DNA from: Pythium myriotylum
Taxonomy: Eukaryota > Oomycota > Peronosporomycetes > Pythiales > Pythiaceae
Direction: 5' to 3'
Assembly: GCA_023091665.1 (NCBI GenBank)
Contig: JALJCQ010000016.1
Span: forward strand, 124,001 to 188,000
Length of the DNA: 64,000 nt
Below are positions 31,918 to 42,204 of this stretch, piece by piece. The notes beneath the pieces are model-generated. The model did not search any database. It worked only from the letters and a program-made list of their open reading frames with translations, and was not told the DNA's origin. Positions within the stretch are counted from its first letter, which is position 1. Each line of letters begins with the position of its first letter. The translations under genes and the position numbers were made by a program.

Positions 31918-32360
31918 GGCGGCGCGCGCGAGGGAAAGCGGCTCTGTCGTCCATGGGCGCCTCGGCTCGTCCTCGGTATACTTAGCGTCGCCATGGCCGA
32001 CCAAAGATAGCCTTGCCTCCTTGTCGGCGACGCCCTAATACAGGACACTAGTGAACGTTCGATATTTTGGTAGGGGGGACTGCATCCATCCAGGTGTGGC
32101 CGATCGTGGACGAGAAGGCTGGGCGTCCAAGGTCGTCGGTCGCGACGCGCGTCGGCAACTTCAACTTCCGCTGAAATCGCTATTCGACCAGCACCGCCCT
32201 GATACTTTATCAAGTGCATGCCGAGTGCCCACTGTGCAACTGGTGCTGGTGCGGTAGCGTCCATCGACTGACGATGGCACTCTGAGATGGATACATTGCC
32301 CTCGCGCCGCCATCGCTGTGGTCGGCCATTCCGAAGTTTGGCCCGTGAGCCACAAGACCC
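31918..32360. other. Divergent promoter between flippase and E2F genes
   Basis: About 440 bp, no gene seen. It contains an initiator-like CCATTCC at 32326-32332 for the E2F gene. The minus-strand frame continues upstream of 31917 without an ATG in good position. Confidence 0.5.
32326..32332 (+). promoter_or_regulatory. Initiator-like element of the E2F gene
   Basis: CCATTCC (YCAYTYY), 28 bp before the ATG at 32361, followed by GAAGTTTGG, whose TTTGG part resembles the flanking promoter element. Confidence 0.4.
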
Positions 32361-33876
32361 ATGGCTACGGTGGGCGACAAGCGGCGAGGCGACGGTGGCG
32401 GCGGGTGCGAGCGGCGGCGCAAGAGGTCGAGCACCGAGAGGCCCGTGGCGAGCGTGCTGAGCGTCGAGACGTGGGGCCGCCTCCGCGAGATGGTCGTTCA
32501 GGCCAAGAGTCTGGCGATGATGTACGTGTCTACTCCACACGCTCGATATACCCACTCCTCACGAAACAGTCGTGTCATGGCGGAGCCAGCACGCGCATCA
32601 CACTCGCGTTCTTCAAGGAGCAAGAACTCGCTCAGATGCGACAGCGAGGGCTCCAGCGACCACTGTACCCGGTCATGGTCCCCGTCAGTGAGGTGTACTC
32701 GATGATGGGTGTGTCCAGGAGCAAAGGCCCGTAGGCACATTTTTCTGAACTCGTCTTTGCTTCCAGCGCCACGGAAACGACGAGCCTACGATGTTCTCCA
32801 CGTTCTTGAAGGTTGTTCAGAATCATTTAGCGGGGGAAAAATACCATATCCTAATCGATTAGGTCGGTTTAACCATAGGCATTGGTGTACTCAAGCGCGT
32901 TCACGACAAAGCTTCCATGCTCACGCGCTTTCGAGGCGGAACATTTCTCTACTTTGGACGAACCGGCGCCATCAAGCGCTTAGAGTCCATTGCTATGCAA
33001 GCCTACGCGATTGCACGCACTACTACCACCGACTTCCCACAGGCGACAAGGCTTCACATTGACGCAGCACTCTTGGCGGTGTGCAACTACCAGGCAAACT
33101 CAGAGCACTGGCCGTTGCTTGCCTCGACAACTGTGGCATTTATTTGCTTCCTCGTCGAACCGTGCAACGGTAAAGCAGATCTGCTGGGTAGAATCAGTCA
33201 ACGGCTTGTCAATGCTCGCCAGGCAGGCGACGGAGAAAACTTGACTGACAACCGAGACGCCGTACTCCACGATATCAATCGGCGCGTCTACGATATTGTC
33301 AACGTGCTCGTGAGTCTCAACATCGTCACGCTCACTTCTCTTGCAAGTGAAATTGGGAAGCTTGACACCAATGAACCCGAACGTCGCCGATTTATTTCAG
33401 TGCGAAACGGAGTGGCTCTCCATCATGCAATCTTTTCGAACCCGTCTCTGATTCGCATCGGGAATACTTGCTCAACTCATCTTGCTACCACCATCCAGCT
33501 TCAGGCTAGTCAGCAATCGGCTATAGATGAAGCCTACACCAAGCGCATCACTTCCTCACCAAGCTCGTCAGCAACAGAAGATAGCTCTGCTCCTCAGCTG
33601 CACCATCAAGAACTGAACGACTGTGATGAAGAAGATCTCTTTCCAGAGATCAAGGTATCACGCGACTGCAGGAGTGATCTTGTTGATTGGTGGGATGCGC
33701 CGTTGCGTGATCTTCTTCTTCGCGATGCGTTACCTCCAGTGGACTTCCTCGATTGGGAAATAATGAAAGCGATTTCCCGATCACGTCGCACAGTTCGAGC
33801 GCCGACGGAGCATACGGGATCGATTTCAAGAGAAGAAGACCTGCTTTGCCATGAACAGCTGAGGCCTTCGTGCTAA
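32361..33876 (+). CDS. Atypical E2F transcription factor with two DNA-binding domains
   Basis: Exons 32361-32521, 32590-32708, 32767-32811 and 32879-33876 give 440 aa; introns are 57-68 bp, GT-AG, in phase. The first winged helix contains RKRRAYDVLHVLEGIGVLKR, nearly the E2F signature RRIYDITNVLEGIGLI; this motif is only seen once introns 2 and 3 are removed. The second, at about residues 205-290, contains DINRRVYDIVNVLVSLNIVT. Two such domains in one chain are the mark of atypical E2Fs (animal E2F7/8, plant DEL), which bind DNA without a DP partner and usually repress cell-cycle genes. No obvious retinoblastoma-binding or transactivation segment is seen; the C-terminus is Ser-rich then acidic. 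The second motif also resembles DP proteins, so an E2F-DP fusion is an alternative reading. Confidence 0.82.
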
Positions 33877-33970
33877 TCCAAGTATTGGCAATGACTGGGA
33901 TTTAGATCGGATAGAGCAAGTGTGACGATGGGAGGTAACTTAATCTGATTAGAAGCGCACAGTCTATCGT

Positions 33971-35179
33971 TCATATCCATACACCATCGTCATCTTCTTC
34001 GTCGTCGTCCGTATCCGAGCAGCTCAAGAATCCGCTCGTGTCGCTACTCATATCTTCCTCCTCGTCCCGCAGCTCTTCGAGTCGTTTACGTACTTCGTCT
34101 TCGGCCGATTTCATTGTTGAGTGCACGCGAGGTGCTTCCACTCTGTCATCAACCAATATGGTCAGTTCAACTTCAACGCAATCCCAAAAAATGAGACGAC
34201 CCACCGGTTCCGTGCTAGTGCCATGCGAATCTGCGAAGTGATCCTGTGGGAGACCCGGTTCGTCGCCAAGTTGAGCGTCTCTAAGTGTGTGTTCACGTCC
34301 AGCGCATCCAGTAGCGACTGCGCACCATCGTCGGTGATGCGGTTGTGCACGAGTCCGAGATACTTGAGCGAGCGATTGCACTTCAGCATGTCAGCGAAGG
34401 CCTTGGCGCCTCGGTTTGAGATAGCGTTACTCCACAACGCCAAGTGCTGCAGCGACTCGTGACCGTACAAGGCCTTCGCGATGGCCTCGGCGCCATCGTC
34501 CGAGATGTCGTTGCTATACAAGTCGATGTGCTCGAGCGTCGTGTTAAAGCGAAGCATGTTGGCAATAGCCACAGCTCCACGATCGCCAATCGCGTGGTCC
34601 CGCACGAGCAGGCGTGTGACGGTGCGATTGAGCGTCAGCACTCGCGCCACGAGCACGCCGCCGTATGGCTCCAGGCGCTTATTGCGACTGGAGAGGTTAG
34701 AAAAGTCGAGCTCGGTCACAGCACCTTCGTTCATGCGGATGCGTGAGAGCACGTAGGCCAACGTCGGACCTTGCACTCGCTTGACGTAGCAAGGCTTGGT
34801 GCTGCTCTGGGACGTCGGAGGCGTCGCGACTGTCACTCGCCGCAGCGTACGCGAGTTAGATTTCGGTGGCGACTCCTGTTCGTGTTGCTGCTGATTGTCT
34901 ATTGGCACTACGGGCTTGCCGGGCTCGCTCTCGAGCGAGTCATCACTCCTTTGTGTGCGCGTACTTCGCCAGCTCGATACATTGGACTCGGATGACTGCT
35001 CCTGGGCACGCGAGCTGTTGGTCGTGTCATTGTTGTCCCCGCGCAGCGCCCGAAGCCAAAAGTTCTGCCGTCACAGGAGGCGGTCAGTGAGGACAGTGAG
35101 TGAGACAGTGTGCGCCAGTGGATACCTCGAAGGTCTTGCGCTTCCGGCGGAGGTTCACGTCGGGAGTGAGCAGTGCCAT
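33971..35179 (-). CDS. Leucine-rich-repeat (ribonuclease-inhibitor type) protein
   Basis: Exons 35179-35126 (MALLTPDVNLRRKRKTFE), 35064-34205 and 34142-33971, giving 361 aa; phases agree. The N-terminal 110 residues are polar and basic (disordered). Six RI-type leucine-rich repeats follow (about residues 135-300), with units such as NTTLEHIDLYSNDISDDGAE, ESLQHLALWSNAISNRGAKA and RSLKYLGLVHNRITDDGAQS. After the last repeat, intron 2 replaces a hydrophobic read-through ending with an acidic tail (DDDEEDDDGVWI). The pattern is like that of NLRC3/RanGAP-type repeats but no GTPase or NACHT domain is present. Function unknown; probably a protein-binding scaffold. Neither the real start nor the real end lies in the longest open frame. 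Confidence 0.82.
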
Positions 35180-35482
35180 CTCTATGTGTCGTCTCTCTTT
35201 CGTCCTCTAGAGCTTGACCGTTGTGTTGCTATTATTCGCCGTCATATACAAGTGAGTCACACGCCAATGCCACTCTAAATCGAAGGCAGATGGGCAGCCT
35301 TGTCACCCCACAGATGCTACTACTCACGTTCGTCTCTGCCACGTAACCATTCCTCTCGACCTCAAAGCAAAGAATCAAAACACTGACGTAGATTTGCCTC
35401 ACCGGCATTATCACAACACAGTCCGTTCTACTACGTACTTTTCTTGGGGCTGCTGGAATACATACTCGACATCTTTGACTTT
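35180..35482. other. 300-bp spacer, no gene seen
   Basis: Between the myosin 3' end and the LRR gene start, both minus strand. It probably holds the LRR promoter. No recognisable element. Confidence 0.45.
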
Positions 35483-38400
35483 TTACCGCTTGCGACTCTT
35501 GTTGATCTCGAGGATGATGGCCTGGAGTTCGATACACTGCTCGCGCATGAGCTCGAGGTCGTACTTGAGGTTACGGTTCTCGATGCGGAGCATCGCGTTC
35601 TCCTCTTCGATCGACATGCCACTTGCGCCCATGAAGCTGCTGCCGACGCTGCTGCGCATGACGCTCTTGGCACGTGACGAGAGGTCGCCAATGCGCCGCA
35701 TACTGCTGGCACGGTCGCGCAGATCCGAGGCGTCGCTATCGGCGCGAACGTTGCTCTTGAACGCACGGATGCGGTCCATGACAGAGCGGCTGGGGGGTCG
35801 CGCCGGGTTCGAATCGTTGTACTCCTCGTACTCGTCAATGTCGTCGACCCACTGGCCACCGTCATCGTCGACGCTGCGGCGCCGATTGTTGCCCACAAAC
35901 GAGTCGTCGAACTCGGAGATACCCGACTCATCCTCCGAGTCCATGTGCTGGGGCTCGGCTGGCACGCTCTGGTATCGCCGCCATGCACGCTGGATCTTCC
36001 TGATCGCTCGGCGCTGGAAATGGTACTCCTTGCGCTCGATCGACATGCGTGCGTACGACTGAAGTACGATCGCAGCGCGAATCATGCGCGCAAGGCGACG
36101 GCGGTAGATGAAGCCGAGCGCAATTTTCTGAATGCACGTGGCCTCAACGTACATGAAGTCTGACTTCATGGCTTCCAGCTCCTCCATCACACCATTTTTG
36201 AAGTAGATGAGAGTCTTGCCCATTTGATACTCGAGCGGTGACTTGCGGCCAATAGCCGACATGAACACCGAGCAAGTTCTCCGATCGTCTTTGCTGTGCA
36301 TCGACGGAGGGAACATGATGCAATAGCGGGAGGCGAGCTCCTGCGGAGAGAGACGACTCGGGTACCCGGAGCGGGTGATGCGGATGGCTTCGATCACACC
36401 AGCTGATCGCAGTTGCTCGACAACCATGCGCTTGTTGAACTCGGTGGGACTCTTGTTGGAGTTGGGCTTAATGCATCGCACGTAGTGCGTGTTCGTCGCC
36501 GAGATGTTGTCCATGAGCTGAGACAAAGAGTTCTTGAACTGAGTACCCAAGCTCTTGACTCCCATACCAGCCTTTCCACGAGCACCACCGCTATCGTTCA
36601 GCGTCTCTGAGTCGTCGAATAGACCAACTAGTAATTCAACGCTACTAGCTTGGATGAGATCCAGCAGGTCCTTTTGGAGCGTGTCACGGTGCTTCTCCAT
36701 GAAGCCCACAGTCTCGTAAGTGACGGAACCAGCATAGTGGTTGATGATGAATTGCGTGCGCTTGACTTTCGGGAAGTCAATGTGCGGGTTGATCGCGTCA
36801 CCCTTCTTCTGGTGGTTCGTGCGAACCTTGTTCACCAAGGCCTCTTCTGTGCCACGAGGCTGTCGCAAGTGATCATTCATCAAGGCGATGATACCCATCT
36901 TGCCGTCAATGACTTCCACAATGTCTTTGTTATCCTGGTACTGGATGTGGTCCCATTCGAGGCCTTCGCGGATGTACTCATCCTCGACTGTCTTGAACAC
37001 GTCAGTGGTGAACTTTTGCTGGAGCTTCTCGTTCGCGTAGTTGATACAGAACTGCTCAAAACCGTTCTGCGCGAAATCTTCAAAACCGAAAATATCCAGC
37101 ACACCAATCTGACCGTGGATCTGGCTTTCCTCCGACGAGATGGCACCGTTGATTTTCTGCACCATCCAGTCGAACATCTTCGAATAGATTGTCTTCGCGA
37201 GGGCATCACGGTTTTCGAGGGCCTCCACAGGATCTAGCGGAACAGTCACTGAGTCATTGCGGGTGATGACGGTACGGTTACACAGAGCAGCCTCAATACT
37301 GCTGCTCGGGAGGCCAAAGAGCCGTGCAATCTGACCAAGCTCCGTCTTGGTGGAAATCGCAGATCCGCTCTCCCCGCTTTCTGTGAAATCAACTTCACCG
37401 AGCAGGAGCACACCGGCGAGAACTTGGAAAAGCGTCTTCTGGGCGCTCGAGTCCAGGCCAATAAGCGCCAACGACTTCTTTGTGCTCTCAAGCCACTTGG
37501 CGTCATCCATACCTGGGATGCGCATTTCGCTGAGCTCACCGATGTACTTGTAGTGGTGCTTGGGGTCCAGCTCAATATCCATGAGCTCGTTTGACGAGAG
37601 ACCAGCAAGCATCTGGTAGAAGATGTGGTAGTTTCGCTCGCCTTCGGCGATTGAGACGACACGCGATTTTTCCAGCAAGTAGGTGTCGCACTTGGCACCG
37701 ATAAGCTTGCCACGGTCGTTAAACTGCAGTAGCGTGAACTTGCCGAAACGAGAACTGTTGTCGTTACGGGTTGTCTTCGCGTTACCGAACGATTCGAGCA
37801 GTGGGTTCACGTCAATGACCTTGGCGATGGTCTTGTCCATGCGGCCACCGGCCACACTTGCCAAGTGGTTCATCACGATCTTGGTAGTTTCCGTCTTACC
37901 GGCACCGGACTCACCACTGACAAGAATACTTTGGTTCATGGCGTTCTGCGTCATGTGCTTGTACGCCGCCGTAGACGTCGAGTAAACGTGGGGGGCGAGA
38001 GAGTCGCGGTTCTTCTTCAAGTACTGCTCGTGGAGGTGGTCGCCGTATAGTCCATCGATCCATTTGTACGGGTTCACAGCAATCACGATTTCGTTGGTGT
38101 ACGTGTCTGCACAGATAAGTATCATCGAGTCAATACTAGAATATTCGCAAGAGAGCTTCACAGCGAGAAAGACTTACATGGCTTGGAGGCCTCAAAACGT
38201 TGCTTGAGGTTGAAGAGGATCGACGGCTCGTTTAGGAACCGAAGGAGTCGCATGTCCTGGACGCCACCGGGTGTATCGTTGAGGATAGCGATCGGGAGCG
38301 ACTCAATCTCAGTCGCCGACGGACCAGCAACGGCGCGAATGACGTCCGGGTCCTTGAGGTCTACCACGCGGCGCTCTGGCTCAGCGCCATCCAGGAAAGC

Positions 38401-40104
38401 CTGGATCGTCACTTGCTTGGTGCGGTCGTTGTACTCGACGACTTCCGAAAGCATCCAGACTTCCTCCTTGTCGGGCACGTAGCACTGGACGCCCGGCACG
38501 ATGAGGTTCTGCTTGGCGGTGGCCGCGCCGAGCGCCTGCAGCCGCAGCTGCTCCTCTTTGATCTGGAGCTGCTCGTTCATGAACTTTTTCCGCTTCTCCT
38601 CGAGGCTAAAGCGCGCCACGGGGCGCTTCTTGCCGCCCTGGCGGTAGGTGCCGCGCTTCCGCACATAGTCGCCGCGCCCGGTCGATCGCTCGAAGGTCTT
38701 GCGGGGCGTGAACGGGAATCGCTCGGACGGCCCGGAGCTCGCGGCGGGCGTCTGCTTGCCCGCGGCGGGGCGCGGCGCGGCCGAGAAGCCGGCCTTGGGG
38801 GCCTTCTGGCCGACCTGCGCGCTGAACGACGAGAGCGAGGACTTTGGCGAGCGCGAGCTCGAGACCGTGGAGGCCGAGCTGCTGGTGCTGCTGATGCTCG
38901 GGACCGTGCCGGTGGCGGCGAGGAAGGCGGCGAGCTTCGAGTTGCCCGAGTCGGCGCGCGCCTTGGTGGCCGAGCCGGCGGAGGGCGGCTGCTTGGCCAT
39001 GAAGTCTTTGAGTTTGTTGCCGTCGGAGGAGGCGTTGCTGCCGCGGCGCGCTAGGGGCGTGGGCGTCTTGGGCTTGGGGGCGGCGGCGGCGCTGTTGGTC
39101 TTGGGCGAGAAGACGGCCTTGCGCACGGCAAAGCTGTTCTCCTTTGGCAGCTGCATGCGCGGCGGCGTCTCGGGCGGCGTCTGGGAGGGCTCGGGCGTCG
39201 CGTCGACAGCCGGAGGCGGATTGGCGCGCATGAACGCCGCAAACTTGTTGCGTGCGTCCTTGGGCGGCTCGGCCTTTTTCTGCGGCGCCGGCGACGGGAC
39301 GTTGGTGAGACTCGGGCGGTTCTCCTTGCGTGCGATCGCGGACGGCGCGCGACGCGGCGGACCAGCCGGGCGCTGGAGATGCTCGAGTGGCTTTTCGTGG
39401 GAGGCCGGGACCTGGCTGAGGAAGGCGTTGAGTCGCGACGCGCCCTGAGAGCCAGTGGACGTCGCCGTGTTGTTGTCGGATCGGCTGCGACGTGGCGGTG
39501 GCGTGCCGGGCGGGGAGACCGGATCGTCGTCGGGCGAGATCATGTCGAGCGAGACGTGAGGCGACATGGGCGGCGGCGTATTGGGCGGCGTGCCTTCGGG
39601 CGAGACCGGTGCGTTCTTCTTCTTGCGCCCGAGGAAGTTGGTGAAGGCGGCGAGCTTACTCTTCTTGGGCTTGGTCGGGGTGGCTGTTCCGCCGGCAGAC
39701 GAGCTGCTCCCCGAGGACGTGTGACTGCCCGAGTCGGAGAGCGGGTTGGAGTTGGTCGAGTCAAAGGATGATCTCGGCACGGGGCTGTACTTATCGTAGA
39801 GCAGCGAGAGCGTGGCCACGACGTTGACGAACGAGTCGCTGGCTTCGAGCAGGTCGTCCGGGTCGAAGAGGTCCTGGTCGCGGAGCCCCTGGCGGCGGCA
39901 CCAGTCGAGGAAGACGCGGACGTTGGCCTTTGCGTGGAAAACGGTCGTGAGCTTGTTGACTTTGAGGTTGGCGCTCGGGTCGATGGCGTTGGCGAGCAGG
40001 CAGAGGAGCTGCCCGTCCTGCAGCACGACGCTCAGGTGCTCGGGCGCCGCGGGCTGCTCCGTGACCTGCGCGATCCAGTCCTGGAGCTCTTCGGCGCGGC
40101 GCAT
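35483..40104 (-). CDS. Myosin heavy chain with N-terminal calponin-homology domain
   Basis: Actin motor. Exons 40104-38178 and 38106-35483 give 1516 aa; the phase-1 intron joins SKP to YTYTNEIVIAVNPYK. Order: a calponin-homology domain (about residues 1-110, LQDWIAQVTEQ, LLCLLANAIDPSANLKVNKL, LYDKYSP); a Ser/Pro/Ala-rich linker of about 370 residues; a basic helix (SLEEKRKKFMNEQLQIKEEQ); an SH3-like myosin N-domain (about 550-600, GVQCYVPDKEEVWMLSEVVE); the motor with P-loop GESGAGKT (about 707), switch I NDNSSRFGK, switch II DIFGFE, and HYVRCIKPN; then about three IQ-type motifs, an acidic segment and a short C-terminal coiled coil. There is no long tail. CH domains bind actin, so the protein could bind filaments at both ends. 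I cannot place it in a numbered myosin class. Confidence 0.93.
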
Positions 40105-40696
40105 CGCGGAGTCTTGGTCGGCAGCGCCGTGTCACCCGAGTCGCTTCCGCCGCCGAGGCACGGGCGCGGAAAATGCCAGCCGGCCGCCCGTCCCCGAGCC
40201 CCTGCGGACGACAAGCGGCCGCGCCGCCAGCTGGCGGGCCCTACCCCTGCGCGCCTTCCGGCTTCTCTTCGGCCCGACCCCTACGGACCCTTTTGCGCCA
40301 ATGGCCGACGACGCGTCGTCGCGTTGTGGCCGACATGGCTCCACGCGCGGAAACGGCCTGCGCGACGTGGGGTGAACTGGCCACCCTGCCGCCTCGCCGG
40401 TCACATCCCACAGAACACAAAGGGAGAGAAAGAGAGAAACAGAGAGAGTCACGCTGATGGCCGAGTTATCCAGCGGGCGCTTCTCCCTGTTACTGCAGAG
40501 TCGCGGCGGCCGCCAGCTGGCGACGCAACGCGACGACCGGGAAACTCACCTGAGTTTTTTCCAGAAGGTTGCGCGAAGGTTGCGCAGATCTCACCAAGCC
40601 GAGCGCACCGTCTAACGGTTTCTAACAGAAAACCCCGCCTGTTCTTCGACGGATCTTGAAAGGGCGGATGGATCGCCCACTTCCCACGAGCGCACC
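40105..40696. other. Divergent promoter between myosin and GPR180-like genes
   Basis: 590 bp, GC-rich next to the myosin start. Holds the initiator-like CCACTTC at 40677-40683. No gene seen. Confidence 0.5.
40677..40683 (+). promoter_or_regulatory. Initiator-like element of the GPR180-like gene
   Basis: CCACTTC (YCAYTYY), 13 bp before the ATG at 40697, the same short distance as in the TauE gene. Confidence 0.45.
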
Positions 40697-42167
40697 ATGA
40701 CGACGATGCGAGCTCTGCTCTCGCTGCTGCTGGTGGCTGGCGTTGGGATCTTCCAGGGAGCCACGGCGACCTTCTACTCGGGGTTTGCGGTCGGACGCCA
40801 GTTCCAGTACATCGGCAAGTTCTGCTTCACGTGGAAACCCACGCTGCAAGAACTCGCAGGGGTGCGGACGACTAGCCACCACCTGGCTGAATATGCGAGT
40901 CTAACCTCTCTGAACTGTAGCGTATCACTGGCGAAATCGACACGGATGTGGCGGACTTGCAACTCGCCATCTACGACGATGAGGAACTGTTTTGGAACTA
41001 CATCATGGCCGACAAGCGGTGCGGCTGCGAATGCAAGATCTCCCCAGCTCACACCAAGCAAGTGTTCAATGTCACACCAACAAGCGACCTTGCGATCCCG
41101 TTCACATTCGAGTTCTCTGTGCACGAACACTTGAGGCCGCGGTTCTGGTATGTGGCGCTCGCGCGCTGCGTGCCCGGAGGTGACGAGTACTCGCCATCGT
41201 TCACGCAGATTACCGAGGCCAACTTTAAGAAGTACTACTTCTCGGCGTGGTATGAGCTACACATGGCACAAGCTGACGGATCGGAGCTCCCGGTACAGCA
41301 GCAAGGCCTAGCAACGCTCTACGGTCTAACAACCGTTCTCTCTGGGGCGGCTGCATGTGCTCAAACTGTCGCAGCTCGGGGTCTTCGACAGTCGGAAAGC
41401 TTCCATCCGATCATGAGGCTTCTCACACTCATCGTGCTGTTTTTCCTCATGGCGAATGTGCTGCTTTTCAGTCATTTTTACGTGTATGCCTTCAACGGAG
41501 TCGGGGTTCCGCTCTTCGATTACTCGGCAAAAATCACTCAAGTTTTCGTGCGAGTGGGGACCATCATGCTCGCCATGTTGGTAGCCAAGGGTTGGACGAT
41601 CAACTCGGTCGCGCTCGACGGGCAAGAAAAGCTCACATGCTTGATCGTCTCGATCCTTGGGCTTTACTTGTCCATGGCGATGTGGTACATGGTATGGCTG
41701 GATCCTGCGTCTACTCTGTACATCTACGACTCGTGGCCAGGTGTGGGGATTTGCGCTCTCCAACTTGTCGTACTTGCGTGGTTTTCTACAACAATCTTGG
41801 ACACTCGAGCGTATGAAGAGGCTTCAAGCAAGCGCCGATTTTTCCTTCAAATGGGGGCCTTGTTTGCCATATACATCATATCGCTACCAGTGATTGTGCT
41901 CATTGCATCAATCCTCTCTCCGTGGGTTCGTGAGAAAGTCGTCGCGTCCTTGTCATCTCTAGTCGATCTATGCGTCTACAGTGCGCTCATCTATTTACTT
42001 TGGCCATCGAGAGCTCCGAAGTACTTCGAGGTATGTGTCACGCGGTTGAAGTTGCTGTCATTGGCTCACTGCCCAGATCATTTGAACAGCGTCTATACTC
42101 TGTTTCCTCAACCGCTGAGAAAGCTACATTGCGTGAACAATCCAACTTACCAACAGAGGATCTGTAG
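40697..42167 (+). CDS. GPR180/TMEM145-like seven-pass membrane protein
   Basis: Exons 40697-40861, 40921-42030 and 42090-42167 (TAG) give 450 aa; all phase 0. The last exon depends on skipping an AG at 42075 that would give a stop, and using the one at 42088-42089. Signal peptide (residues 1-24), then a lumenal domain of about 165 residues (YIGKFCFTWKP near its start, CGCECKISP, then FWYVALARC), then seven membrane segments (LLTLIVLFFLMANVLLF to LVDLCVYSALIYLLWPSRAP) and a short cytosolic tail. This is the layout of the GPR180/TMEM145 transmembrane family within the wider GOST group (Golgi-dynamics domain seven-pass proteins), which act in trafficking or as ligand receptors. Assignment rests on layout and motif impression, so the family is probable, not certain. 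Confidence 0.72.
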
Positions 42168-42204
42168 GCAAGAAACCTCACAGGATGCGTGAGTTGAAAC
42201 GGTT

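Noticed and set aside
38413..39448. Long plus-strand open frames opposite the myosin linker
   Set aside because: Antisense shadow of the Ser/Pro/Ala-rich linker.
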